Under the pieces are notes generated by a model. The model was not told the DNA's origin. It saw only the letters and a list, made by a program, of their open reading frames with translations, and did not search any database. A stretch of DNA of 64,000 nt, from the NCBI GenBank assembly GCA_033398695.1, contig JAWKAU010000035.1, positions 434,001 to 498,000 on the forward strand, in the 5' to 3' direction. The position numbers were made by a program, and so were the translations under genes. The stretch is from Orobanche coerulescens (taxonomy: Eukaryota; Streptophyta; Magnoliopsida; Lamiales; Orobanchaceae). Of this stretch, positions 33,288 through 45,720 are shown in pieces; the stretch's first letter is position 1, and the number at the start of each line of letters is the position of its first letter.

Positions 33288-33398
33288 GTAAGTTTCCTAA
33301 TCTCGAATACTACCGTTTTATTTAATTCATGTCTTGTAAACATTGACGGATGTAATTTTAGAAAATTTGCCCTGGATATTGAGTATTTATGTTTACAG
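33288..33398 (+). other. Putative intron before gag (element C)
   Basis: GTAAGT donor at 33288 and TTTACAG acceptor ending 33398, just before ATG 33400. Same layout as in element B. Confidence 0.45.
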
Positions 33399-33399
33399 T

Positions 33400-36300
33400 A
33401 TGTTGAGAGGAGGTCGTGGACGCGGGCCTTGACGTGGGCCGGACGTGGAAATGCGAGGCAAGAAGAGTCGGTATCTACCCCAGAGATAACCGCTAGTCGA
33501 GCGGATTCCCATTAGGGGACGGCGAGATCGGCAAATAATGATGCGAGATCCTAACGTGCGAGTGCTTCAAAGGTGGTTGCCCAGATAAACCAGTTTGCTC
33601 AAGTTGTGGATCGCATGCAGACGGCAATGGGACAGCAGCATAACGTGGATAATCGGGGAGATAAATGGCTTACCGAGGTGGTCAAATTGCATCCTCCGAA
33701 ATTTGATGGTTCGACTGAGACGCTTTCTTGGGATCACTGGCTGAAGGAATTAGAGAATATTTTTGCGGGGATTAACTGTCCCAACGATAGGAAGGTTCCG
33801 GTCGCCCAGTATCTTTTTACAGGGGAGGCTTTCGACTGGTGGGAGGCCATTCGACCGGAGGAGCATAATGTTGACTGGATAGAATTCAAATTGATGATGG
33901 AAGCGCAGTATTGTCCTCGCCCAGTTAGAGAGGCCCGAGTTCGAGAGTTTTTCTCGCCACAGAGCTCAGAAACAACTGTGACGGACGTGATTAAGACTTT
34001 TAATCACCAGCTGACTTATGTGCGCCACTTGGTCAGGACAGAGGTGGAGAAGATTTTCCATTTTGACATGCGAATGAAGCCGGAAATTCAGCAGTATATG
34101 TCCGGGTTTGAATGTACCACTTTGCGACAGTATCAGGATAAGGCATTGGCCTATGATATGAAGGAGGCAGCAGTAGAGAAATCGACGGAAGCAAAAGCGA
34201 AGGTGCACAGCAACTTCACGGAGGATAAGAGTAGCGGGCCTCGCAGGGGTCAGTCCTCTTTTCACTCATCCAGGAGACCCCCACATCCTTCTCGAGGAGG
34301 AAAGAAGTTCCGGGCAGCACCAACTGTTTCAGACGCAGGGAAGAAGTGTTATAACTGTGGCAAAGCGGGACATGTTCGACGTGATTGTTTCGCGCCTGCT
34401 GTGACCTGTTTCGAGTGCGGACAGGAAGGACATCGCGCGACATTTTGTGGGAATGCGAACCGATCTTTTGGTACTCGCACTCCAGCTCCAGTTCCGAAGG
34501 AGACGAGTGTTAACCAGACGCAACAGAGTGGATTTCAGCAGCAGAATGTTGGGAAGAGAGAGACATCCAGTGCTGGGTCCGTTCCTCCGCGCCTGTACGA
34601 AATGAGGAAATCTGATGATCAGAACACTGCTGTTGCATCAGGTACAATTCGGATCCTTTTGCAACCAGTTAGTGTTTTATTCGATTCCGGAGCTACACAT
34701 TCTTTTGTATCATTGAACTGTGTTAATCGTTTGAAAATATCGTGCTTGTATAATTGTGAACCTTATGTTGTGGGATTACCGAGCGGAGAGAAAATTGTGG
34801 GAACCCTAGAAGCTAGGGATTTCCCAGTATCTATAGGAGGAAGAGAGTGGCCATCGAATCTCATTGTAGTCGACATCTACGGTGAATATTTAATTCTCGG
34901 AGATGATTGGCTCAACCGTTATGGAGCTGTGCTGAATTACCGAGAGAGAGTCATTTCCATCATTGCTGATGACGGATCCGAACACTTATTCCAAGGATGG
35001 AGACCGGGAAGCTCGGGAAAATTGATCAAAGCAATGAAAGCCGTGAAATTACTGAAACAGGGATGTCAGGGACTTTGGTGCTATGCCATGAGGAAAGAGG
35101 AAGGAGTAGAGCTCTCGTCTATTTCAGTTGTGAATGAGTTCTCAGATGTATTTCCTGACGAACTACCTGGATTACCTCCGCAGAGAGAAGTGGAATTCAC
35201 TATCGATTTAGAGCCTGGAGCAACTCCTATTTCCAGAGCACCATACCGCATGGCGCCAACCGAAATGTATGAGCTCAAGAAACAACTGGAGGAATTGTTG
35301 CAGAAGGGTTATATTCAACCGAGCGTTTCTCCTTGGGGAGCGCCCGTTCTCTTTGTCCGGAAGAAAGACGGATCCCTCCGACTGTGTATTGACTACAGGG
35401 AGCTCAACAAGATGACAATCAAGAATAAGTATCCTATACCTCGGATCGACGACTTGTTTGATCAACTGCAAGGGGCAAGGGTATTCTCGAAGATTGACTT
35501 GCGATCAGGATACCACCAGTTGAGAATTAAGGAATCGGATATACCAAATGCTTTGAGATCGATGCAGGCATTATGAATTTGTAGTAATGCCATTTGGACT
35601 TACCAATGCTCCTGCGGTATTCATGCAATTGATGAATCGGGTATTCTTGGAATACTTGGATAAATTTGTGGTCGTCTTCATTGACGACATCTTGATATAT
35701 TCGAGGGACGCAGAGGATCATGCTAAACATTTACGTGTGGTTTTGAGCACCTTGAGGAAGGAACAGCTGTATGCAAAACTTTCAAAATGCGAGTTCTGGC
35801 TTAAGGAAGTAACCTTCCTTGGGCATGTGATATCAGCAAACGGAGTTCAGGTGGACCCGAAGAAAGTCGAAGCAATATTGGAGTGGGAAGCTCCTAAAAA
35901 CGTGAAAGAAGTCCGAAGCTTCTTAGGACTTGCTGGATATTATCGCCGCTTTGTAGAGGGATTTTCCAAAATTGCTCGTCCGCTCACTCATTTATTCTGA
36001 AAACTCAAAAGTTCAAGTGGGATGAGAAATGCCAGTTGGTTTTGATGAGCTTAAGAAGAGGCGGCAAGACACCTATATTAGCGTTACGGATGGAACCCGG
36101 ATTCATGGTTTACAGCGACGCTTCAAATCAGGGTCTGGGATGTGTGTTGATGCAAAAAGATAAGGTGATTGCCTATGCTTCTCGGTAATTGAAACCGTAT
36201 GAGGTTAATTACCCGACTCATGATCTGGAGTTAGCAGTTGTAGTCTTTGCACTGAAAATTTGGCGACATTATTTGTACGGCACTCATTGTCAGATATTTA

Positions 36301-37995
36301 CCGATCATAAGAGCCTCAAGTACATTTTCAGTCAGAAAGAATTAAACATGAGGCAGAGAAGGTGGCTGGAATTGATTAAGGATTACGACTTGGAGATTCT
36401 CTATCATCCGGGGAAAGCAAACGTAGTAGCTGACGCATTGAGCCGAAAACCTGTTTCTCTTCGAGTGTTGGAAGCTCTTACGTCCCAAACCAGCATTCAA
36501 CGAGAACTGATCCACGAGGGGATTGAAGTATGGGCACCAGGAATCCAAGGGCAACTGTATGTGATGGAACTGACTTCATCACTAGTCGAGGAGATCAAAT
36601 CTAAGCAGTTGGACGACTCTTTAATCCTTCGATTATGTGATGAAGTAAAGAAAGGAAAAGCCCCAGGATTCGTGTTACAAGACGATGGAGTTCTGAGATT
36701 TCAGAATCGACTTTGCGTTCCCGATGATGATGATCTGAGACGGACTATTCTGAAGGAAGCTCATAGCGCGCCCTATTCTATTCACCCAGGCAGTAGTAAG
36801 ATGTATAAGGATTTAAAGCAAAACTTCTGGTGGGGGAATATGAAGAAGGACGTAGCAGAGTATGTTTCGAGGTGTTTGACTTGTCAGCAGGTTAAGATCG
36901 AACATCAGCGACCTGCCGGAATGTTAAAACCGCTTCCGATCCCGGAATGGAAGTGGGAGGACATCTCGAGGGATTTCATCACCTGTATGCCAAGGACTAG
37001 AATGGGAATGAACATGATTTGGGTTGTAGTTGATCGACTAACCAAGTCGGCTCATTTCCTAGGGATTAAAGATACATGGGGTCCCGAGAGATTGGCACGA
37101 GTATTTATTGCGGAGATAGTCAGATTGCATGGGACGCCGAAGACCATTATTTCGGATCGAGATGGTCGCTTCGTGTCGCACTTACGAAAGCGATTCACGA
37201 GCTTTGGGGATCGAGCTCAACTTTAGCACACTTATCATCCCCAAACGGACGGTCGATCAGAAAGGACTATTCAAATGTAGAAGACATGCTTAGAGCACAT
37301 GCTTTGGATTGGTCAACCGATTGGGAAGTTCGGTTGCCATTAGTTGAATTCACCTACAATAATAGTTGGCATGCTTCAATTAAGATGGCACCATTTGAAG
37401 CTTTATGCGGAGAAGATGTCGATCACCCCTATGTTGGGATGATTCTTGATTTGATCGGGACGGAACCGGAATTGATTATTCGGACTCGGAGAAGATAGCT
37501 TTGATTCGAGAGAGGCGTCAGCGCCAGTCGGCAAGTCGTATGCGGATGTACGTCGTCGCCCGCTAGAGTTCGGCCAGGGACCATGTACTATTGAAGGTGT
37601 CTCCTACACGAGGGATTTTCCGTTTTGGGAGAAGAGGCAAGCTTAGTCCGAGATATATCGGACCATTTGAGATCCTAGAGAGAGTTGGGGATTTAGCATA
37701 CAGGTTGGCCTTACCGCCATCGCTGAGTCACGTTCACAATGTGTTTCACGTATCCCAACTGCGGAAGTATGTACCGGACCCCAGTCACATCATTGATTTC
37801 GACGAGATCGAGATAGCTAATGATGGCACCTTCGAAGAGAGACCAATCAAGATACTTGAGAGTCGGATTAAACAGTTGAGGAATAAACCAATACACTTGG
37901 TTAAAGTACAATGGTCACGACATGGAGTCGAAGAGGCCACTTGGGAAACGGAGGACAGTATGAAGACTAGATATCCGGAGTTGTTTTCATCTTAA
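33400..37995 (+). pseudogene. gag-pol: Element C gag-pol polyprotein, multiply frameshifted
   Basis: ATG 33400 opens an RG-rich start with an early TGA (33430-33432) and a frame change before 33573. The 33573-35576 frame holds gag, two CCHC knuckles ([28 protein letters not shown]), protease ([12 protein letters not shown]) and the start of RT. Indels near 35550-35580 precede RT motif 5 with an intact [11 protein letters not shown] (35587-36000). More indels near 35997 and 36040 damage RNase H, and TAA stands at 36186-36188. 36189-37226 covers RNase H, the HHCC domain and the integrase core. Further frameshifts follow near 37190 and 37250 and around 37500-37560. 37591-37995 is the integrase tail plus chromodomain (EEATWETEDSM). 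Catalytic residues are largely kept, unlike element B. Confidence 0.88.
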
Positions 37996-38015
37996 GTTTC
38001 GGAACGAAACTTCTA

Positions 38016-38030
38016 TTTAGGGAGGAAGGA
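38016..38030 (+). other. Polypurine tract of element C
   Basis: TAGGGAGGAAGGA directly before the LTR start at 38031. Confidence 0.75.
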
Positions 38031-40373
38031 TGTAATACCCGGGATTTTTGTTATGTAATTGGAACTCGTGATATTGTAATGATTATACTTTTGTCTGAGT
38101 ACTATTCTCCGTATTTCATAATCCGATGTTGTCGAGCGTATAATTTTGTGTATGTGATTTGAAGATTGTAATTCTGCGCATATAGCGCACGCTATCGGCT
38201 ATGTGTAGCGTGCGCTAACATGGATTCATAGCGCACGCTACAGAGGATCATTAGCGCACGCTATGCGTGGTCAAATTGATTGAGACGTGCGGAAGGTGAG
38301 ATCTGGCTGGGGGACCCCTGTCGGATCGTGTCGGATGACCCTGGACGGCTTTCGGGAAAAGCCAAGTCAACGCCTTAGCGCACGCTACAGGTATATGCGT
38401 AGCGCACGCTAAGTGCTGAATACAGTTAAGTCAATGAGCCGTTAGCGCACGCTACGAGCAGGGTCTAGCGCGCGCTAATAGCCATTTATTATAAATAGGA
38501 CAGCATCCTATTCGTGATTTCAGTTCTTTCTCCTCCCATATCCCGAACTCTTACTCTTAGAACATAACTTCCTTCATCCTAAACACTCCATATCATCATT
38601 CTAGCTCGTGATTGAAGATCGTATGTCATTGGAGTTTGGTGTTCAAGCCTTCGGAGTTGGATTGCTTCAATTTCCTCCGTGTTCTTCACTACCTTGAGGT
38701 AGGTGATTCTTCACCGATGTTAGTAATGTTTTTAAGGACGTTTGATCATGTTTTGATAGCAAGTTATTTCGTTTATAATCGGTCATCACATGTTAGAAGG
38801 ATACTTTTGACGTATCGGCACTATATATCGTATGAACCTTTGAACCATCTTATTATAAGGACTCCTAAGCATGTTCAAATCGATTTATGATCAGTAATCG
38901 GATATTTACCCAGTTGCTACGTTTTACACGTTGGAATCATGTGTTTTGAAACGTAGGACGAACGGAACTTAGAATATTTCTTGAAGATCTAAGAGGAATT
39001 ATGATGTTGAGATGGTTATCCGTATATTTGTACCTCATGATCATGGAATTTCCACAAACCTTATTAGCATGTTATGATCGAGGATGACTTGTATTATCAC
39101 GGTAGAATTCATGAGTTCTTCACAATTCAACCCAGTTTTCGGTTTGCAGTATTCTGCCATGCAAGATTAGCGCACGCTAACATATGTGAGTTAACGTGCG
39201 CTATCGGGGTTCAGTTAACGTACAATACGTACGTAGCGTACGTTATGTATCAGCCGATTCAAACTGTCAGACCGTGGCTAGCGCACGCTAGTCTTATACG
39301 ATAGCGTACGCTAACAGGCAGGCTTAGCGCACGTTACGTAGAGTACGTAGCGCGCGCTAAGCAGTCCGGGCAGATTGTTTATTTTGAGCTTTTCGGCCGT
39401 AGACCGAATTGTTAGGCCATCGTTCGACTTGAGATGATTTGTATATCGTTCCTTTTTTTAAGGTTCGAGCTTGTTACGTTGATCGAAGGAGGCGGCCTTC
39501 GAGTGTGTCGAGATCATTGAAGTGCTTCGTCCTTGCCATTTTCGAGGCAAGTATCATATGTCGAGTTTGATTTATCATGCTTGTGGTTTTGTTCATATTG
39601 TTGAATATGAGATGTATTTCTGGAAATTCTCGTGATATTCGTTGTTATTGGTTCGTATTGATGAACATATTGAAATGCATATGTGTATGCATAGTTGATT
39701 GATTTATGGTATAAATGATCCGAGGGGATCATGAGGATCTATGCTGAGGGCGCTGGATCGAATGTCCACCATGCGTTGGTCCGACGGGATCATCATGGGG
39801 ATCTATCTTTGAGGGCCTGGATCGTTGGACGGGTTTTCCACCATGCGTTGGTCCGACGGGATCATCATGGGGATCTATCTTTGAGAAGCTGGATCATTTG
39901 GATTACCTTGCATTGTGTTGATGGAATCGTGATGATTCGCATCGTTGGATTCCGGTGGAGGAAGTCCGTTTTGCATGTTTTATGATGCATTGATGATTTA
40001 TTGTATGATGATACTTGTACTAGCATTGTTTTGCTAACCCCTTTGGGGGTGGACATTGTTTTGATGTTCAGGTAGCCGAGGAGCGGGGAGCAACCACAGT
40101 ACCGACAGGACGATGAAATGGCTCAGTGATGTGATTGATGTTATTGTTATTGAGAGTTGTCTTCGTGTTTCGTTTAGTACTCGAGTACGTCTGTTTTAAT
40201 AATATCTTTTCGATATGGTTGTATAAGTTAACTCTTTTGATCGGTTGAATCAAATTTGTCATTGAACTTCAGTTGTACGATTGGTTTATGTTTACACTCT
40301 TTTTAAAATTAGCCTTGTAAATCCTTACCTAAAGGGTTTACGGCGCTGTAATTATTCCGAATATCTCGGGGTT

Positions 40374-40376
<3 letters not shown>
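38031..40376 (+). repeat. 3' LTR of element C
   Basis: 2346 bp, nearly identical to the 5' LTR, with palindrome arrays near 38183-38477 and 39168-39359. The terminal TGTTACA is shortened to GTTACA. Confidence 0.92.
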
Positions 40377-40411
<35 letters not shown>

Positions 40412-40463
40412 GACTCTCTTCTCTAAATATGAGTCTATATGTGTATCATGTATCTGTCCTGGG

Positions 40464-41982
40464 TAGGGGTGGCCCATGAACCGAACGTTCGCGAACTGTT
40501 CGTGAAAAAGCTCGGTCAACAATCAGTTCGAGTTCGGTTTGACCGAACCAAACATGTTCGCGAACATGTTCGAGTATTTTCGAACCGAACATCGAACATT
40601 TTATATTTTGATCGGGTGTTCGCGAACTGTTTGCGAACATTAATATATATATATATATATATAAATAATGTGGCACGAACAGAAACATTTGAACACAAAC
40701 GAACAAAGCGTACGAATCGAATAATTGAACACAAACGAACCGAACGTGAACAATAAAAAAATATGTCGAACCGAACTCGAACACTAATTTATAATGTTCG
40801 TCGAACACGAACACGAACCGAACACTTCACGAACCGAACGAACGAACGGTCAATAACACCAAAAGTTCGGTTCATTCGGTTCGTGTCCACCCCTGGCCGT
40901 TACCAATAAGCCATTACGACCGTAACACCCACAACCGTACGGCCGTAACATATTGCGATTCTGCCGTAACTTGCATTCAGCGGCAAATGATTCAATTTCT
41001 TTGCCGGCCATTCCGAACGACCCCGAAATGCGATGATTCAGAAAATTCAACGAAACGCTCACAAAGGATTCTCCACAATGAACAAAAGCGTTGATCGAAC
41101 ATGCGATTCCAACGATAGAAGGTAAGTAAAACGGGTATGAAAATGAGTACCCAAAACTTTAGGAAATTACGAAACGGACCAACAATCCGAAAATCACGAT
41201 AAGAGATCGAATAACAATTCCGAAGTTCACAACACGACCACAAATGTTAAACGAACTTGTGGGAACGACAAAATGATAATTCCGAGCAAGATTCACAAGG
41301 ATCGGACCCAAATGTGAAAAAGTCGCAATGATATGCCGATTAACCCGAAACAATATCAAAACTCGCTCTAATAACAATAAGTGCAGAACAAAACATGTCC
41401 AAAATGTGTCAATGAACACAAACAAGTTGCTAGAATCGAAAAATACTAGAATGAAAAATACAGGTATTATAATCTCGAAGCCCGACTCCTTTACCTTTCC
41501 ATCGAAAGTCCGAATCTGAAACTAGTGAAAGCCCGACCCGGATGACTCATGGTGAGCGTACAGTTGCTGCTCTGAGCGATGACACCATCGACACTGTTGC
41601 TCCGTATCTCGGTCCTGCTAATCACCAGAGAAAGTTTCCACAAGAGAAGAGGAAAGGGGATTCCCTGCTAGAGAGAGAGTCATACGACTTCTGAGAGAGA
41701 TTGAGATGAGGAACTGACTTCTCATCGTGATAAGGACTTATTATCCCATCATTTTACCTATATTTTAATTTTAGTCCCTAAGTTTCTAATTCTTTCAGTT
41801 TCACCCCAGTCAAATTTTACCTTTGTAATTCGTAGGGGTGGCCCATGAACCGAACGTTCGCGAACTGTTTGTGAAAAAGCTCGATCAATGGTCAGTTCGA
41901 GTTTGGTTTGACCGAACCGAACATGTTCGAGTATTTTCGAACCGAACATCGAATATTTTATATTTTGATCGGGTGTTCGCGA

Positions 41983-42030
<48 letters not shown>

Positions 42031-42280
42031 GACACGAACAGAAACAATTGAACACAAACGAACCGAACGAACGAACAGAACAATTGAACACAAACGAACA
42101 AAGCGTACGAACAGAACAATTGAACACAAACGAACCGAACACGAACAATAAAAAATATGTCGAACCGAACTCGAACACTAATTTGTAATGTTCGTCGAAC
42201 ACGAACACGAATTGAACACTACACGAACCGAACGAACGAACGGTCAATAACACCAAAAGTTCGGTTCGTGTCCACCCCTA
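40464..42280. mobile_element. Composite hAT insertion: two MITEs bracketing solo-LTR sequence
   Basis: The unit is bounded by TAGGGGTGG (40464) and CCACCCCTA (42280) and flanked by an 8-bp duplication GTCCTGGG (40456-40463 and 42281-42288). Inside are MITE 2' (40464-40895), 937 bp equal to the inverted 26364-27302 segment (CACTA interior plus the first part of the solo LTR), and MITE 1' (41833-42280). The inner flank of MITE 1' keeps GTAATTCG, half of its old duplication. The outer flanks are new. So the whole block moved as one. Confidence 0.88.
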
Positions 42281-42451
42281 GTCCTGGGTTAAAGCTTATA
42301 TGCTGATTTTATTTTTTTACTTTTCTGAACTTTGATTAGTGCTAGAAGCTGTGTTGTATGAACTTTGCGGGCAGGATGATTGGGATTGGGGTTGGTTTTG
42401 TTGTGAATTTGATTTTGTTGCTGACATTTTATGTTTAATTTATTTGCTCAG

Positions 42452-43353
42452 AATACCATTTGGGTAAGCTCAAGGCTAAAATTGCGAAGCTGAGGACACA
42501 ACTGTTGGAGCCCCCAAAAGTATGGATTATTCTGCTTTTTTCTCTTCTTCCATGTGGTGAAAAAGTATCAGAATCATATCTTTGTTTCATTTGCATGGGT
42601 TTGGATTGTGAGTGGAAGTTTCTAAGTATTACTATGCCCCATATGCAAGTCGATCTTATATATTAACGATTCTTTGGTGGTGGATCAGGGAGCTAGTGGA
42701 GGTGGTGAGGGCTTCGAAGTATCAAAATATGGGCATGGCCTGTCGCACTAATAGGTTTTCCCAGGTTGGTGGTGTGATTACATTAGGACATACGTGTGTA
42801 AGAAACTAGATGAACATAATGATCAATTAAGATACTTTTATTAAAGTTATTTTCTCATTTACAGTGGTCTCGATCATTGTCTACAATATCCTTCTTTGTT
42901 AGTTCATTAGAGTGTCTTGTTTAGGTTATAGTGTATCTAAATTTATCCTTTTTTATATCTCGATACCTTTTTATAATTTTAAAGATATACTTTTCCCCTT
43001 AGTGTCGGAAAATCAACATTTTTGACTATGTTGACGGGGACACATTCGGAAGCCGCATCATATGAGCGCATCATATGAGTTCGCCACACATACCTGTATC
43101 CGTGATATTATTCACTATAATGATACAAAAATTCAGCTGCTCGATCTTCCTGGAATTATAGAAGGTGCATCCGAAGGAAAGGGTCATGGTAGGCCGGTAA
43201 TTATATTTTGCAGTTGACGGAAAGGGTTGTGGTAGACAGAAAAGGGTGAGGTTTGGGGTACATCCTGACATAAACTTCTTGTTTTTCAGGTTACTGCAGT
43301 TGCCAAATGATCAGATCTTGTATTGATGGTTTTGGATGCCTCCAAAGTAAATG
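42452..43353 (+). pseudogene. DRG: Captured DRG-type GTPase gene fragment (four exons)
   Basis: Exons 42452-42519, 42689-42764, 43003-43196 and 43290-43353 are separated by GT-AG introns of 169, 238 and 93 bp. They encode the N-terminal part of a developmentally regulated GTP-binding protein: LKAKIAKLRTQLLEPPK, GASGGGEGFEVSKYGHG, the P-loop end SVGKST with [15 protein letters not shown], then [16 protein letters not shown] and LVLMVLDASK. Such proteins are conserved TRAFAC-class GTPases linked to translation. The first exon and everything after the LDASK exon are missing. Lesions: a 1-bp loss near 42740, a 13-bp tandem duplication (CGCATCATATGAG) near 43064-43090 and TGA at 43308-43310. Introns are kept, so capture was at DNA level, as in Pack-type transposons. 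Confidence 0.85.
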
Positions 43354-44530
43354 GTAGTTATGAACTGCTCTTGGATAGTTATATTTGTTTTTCTTTCATA
43401 TTTTTGAACTGCACATTTCTCAGGTTCATTTGTATTCATAATTTATGTGATGCTTTCAGTCTTAAAATATTTGTTTGCTTGCACTCATTGACTAGGAAAA
43501 ATATTTATTTTCCTACAACTGGTCACTATTTTGATGTCTTATATATTTAGAACATGATGCATATCCTGATAATTAGTTCGACTCAAAACACTTCTGAATA
43601 CATATGCTTCAGAAAAAATGTCACGGAAGCAGTATTACTTTGATGCTAATATTACATGACTGCTACTATGGCCTTTCGAGTTGCTGCATTGTATGTTATT
43701 CAACAAAGTCAGTAATTGGCATAATTTTCTATTTGCTTGCTTTACCCGACATAATTTGAACCCTCTCTCATTTAGAGCTTAAATACATTTGTGTATCCTA
43801 CTAATTCCTTGATGTGAAAGAAGATTTGATATTCGTTTCAATCAGAGAATTTTTTTTCCATTTCTGGCATTGCTACTGGCCTCGACAATTTTCCTGGCAC
43901 CTGATCATTCATCTTCTAAAGTTACATGGCTGGTCATGATTTGTTTAGTATTTCTTGCTAGGTGACAATATAGATATTTAATAGCATTTGGTATTTTTGA
44001 TTCATTTATCTGTGCCTTGAGTTTGTTATATACGACTTCAGACTAAATCATTGTCATTTACCATTCTAGGTTTGAGATGCTTAAAATATATGGTGCGGTA
44101 GGTTCAATTCCATGATTGCCAAGGGTGTAAGGTTCAATGCAGATAAAAAGCAAGTCAAAAACTATTATTCCACCAAGGTTAGCTAAAAGTCACTATATAT
44201 GTTCAACTAGATTTCTTAGTAGCTGGCTATGATTTGGAGAAAGTCTGAGTTTGTGTGCTCAGCTAGATTTGTTTCGGCATAAATGTATGCATGATATTTA
44301 TCCGTCTTGAAAAGAATGTTATACTACTTTAATGGTTTTTTATTTAAAAATCAGTGTTGTGTTTTTGCATTCAAATCTTGGTTGCTTATAATGATAGTTT
44401 TTCACGCTTTATTTCTAGTTTATCATGATCATGGTATGTCCTGTGTTTTGTAACAGGATTTAACTGACGTGCTCTGTAGTTATTTTTGCTAATTGTTGTA
44501 CTTTGTAGTTAAATGTTGATTCGTTTGGTG
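43354..44530. other. CACTA interior, no gene seen
   Basis: AT-rich, intron-like. A short GTTTGAGATGCTTAAA stretch near 44070 is not enough to call a further DRG exon. Confidence 0.4.
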
Positions 44531-44737
44531 ATTGGTAATAATGGGCCACAAATTGGCCAGCATAGCAGTGGAGGCTGGGAACTTTCTTCAACTGAGGAAG
44601 ATAATGCGGTCTCTTCTGAAATACAACAACGTACTCTATAACTGAGAGTGCGAGGAAAGAAGTCGGAGACGCAAAACATTCTGCTCGACGTAGACCATGA
44701 GGCAACTAGAGCTGTCGTTTTGGGGGGGCTGAGATGA
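44531..44737 (+). pseudogene. Exon-like open stretch of unknown origin
   Basis: 68 codons with one internal TAA (44639-44641). Composition is protein-like (GPQIGQHSSGGWELSSTEED, then RVRGKKSETQNILLDVDHEA). It ends in TGA. It may be the 3' end of another captured gene or of the element's own gene; I do not recognise it. Confidence 0.35.
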
Positions 44738-45059
44738 TGAAATTTTGCTAAGTGACTCAAGTAGTTTTGTTGTATTTATCGATTGCGATGGTAACTTGTT
44801 CTTAACTATTAAATAGTACTTAAGCTAATTGTTGAATGGCATTTTAAGTTAGATTTTGGATGTTAGGTTATGTAAGTGCATTTGGCTATTTGATTGTGGA
44901 TTGAATATTTGGCAGTCATGTATTTTGGATGTTGTTATGGTTGACAATATTTCAATGGTATTGACTATTTTATGGTAATATCTATTTTCCAATATAACAT
45001 GTTGCTTTTTACCATGAAAAATGTTGGTAAAAACCTGCAAAAATATAGCCATAGACTCT

Positions 45060-45558
45060 AATTTATAATTCTTCCTGTTGGCAAAATATAGAAATTATGT
45101 TGGCAAAGATTAAAAGTGTGTTGGCAAAAGTTAGAACTGTTCATATATAAGTGTAGCCATAGTGTTAAAGTTGTTAGTAAAGATGTCAAAGTGTTGCACA
45201 ATTTAAGGTTACATTAGACCTCATGAGTGTTAGCATAGGTCTACAGCTACACAAATATTTGTGTCACTAAATATATAAAAATTGTAGCCTTAAGTCTACA
45301 GCAACACAAAATCTAGTGTAGGCACAGACAAGAAAAATGTTGGCATAGGGTCTATTGTTACACTTCTTTCACATGTTACAAAAAATAAGAAAAGTGTTAC
45401 CTTAGGCCCCTTATGGTTGCGGCCGTTTTTGTAACACCTTCAAATTTGGTCAAAGTGTAGCCGTAGCCTATTTTTTTTTTTTTTGCCTTCAGCAACACTT
45501 TTTGGACTTTTAAACATATTTTTTTCAGGTATTGATGAAACCCATATATGGTGTAGTG
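45060..45558. repeat. Right subterminal repeats and terminus of CACTA
   Basis: At least six variants of GTGTAGCC(A/T)TA and TGTTGGCA(A/T)A cluster here before the terminal CCATATATGGTGTAGTG. Such arrays bind the En/Spm TnpA-type protein in studied families. Confidence 0.75.
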
Positions 45559-45640
45559 CATGTTTGGCGATCACGATGAGAAACTTCGCACATGTTCGCA
45601 AAATGAATTTGGAGAATACTGAAATTAGGAGATTCAAGAG

Positions 45641-45641
<1 letters not shown>

Positions 45642-45716
<75 letters not shown>
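45642..45716. repeat. (AT)n(GA)n microsatellite
   Basis: TATATA then GAGAGA runs; the paralogous site at about 53905 has only a short GA run. Confidence 0.95.

Positions 45717-45720
<4 letters not shown>

Larger units (their letters stand above)
30814..40376 (+). mobile_element. Element C: complete Tekay-like chromovirus
   Basis: LTRs at 30814-33158 and 38031-40376 (TGTAATACCC...GTTACA) flank a PBS, gag-pol-chromodomain and PPT. CACAC lies on both sides (30809-30813 and 40377-40381), though the target is an AC microsatellite, so the duplication is less telling. The LTRs are almost identical over long stretches, so insertion was recent. The coding region is nevertheless broken many times. Confidence 0.92.
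25333..45558. mobile_element. CACTA (En/Spm) transposon with captured gene fragments and nested insertions
   Basis: Ends are inverted: left (A)ACTACACCATATATGG at 25333, and right, read inward on the minus strand, CACTACACCATATATGG ending at 45558. The first left base is A instead of C. Flanks carry a 3-bp CAT duplication (25330-25332 and 45559-45561). The paralogue at 53820-53830 shows the empty site with a single CAT. Subterminal regions hold repeated motifs such as CTATGC(C/T)AACA and TAGCCTTA. I see no transposase, so it is non-autonomous. It contains a solo LTR, two MITEs, element C, a composite hAT insertion and DRG exons. Without those insertions it would be about 5 kb. Confidence 0.85.
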
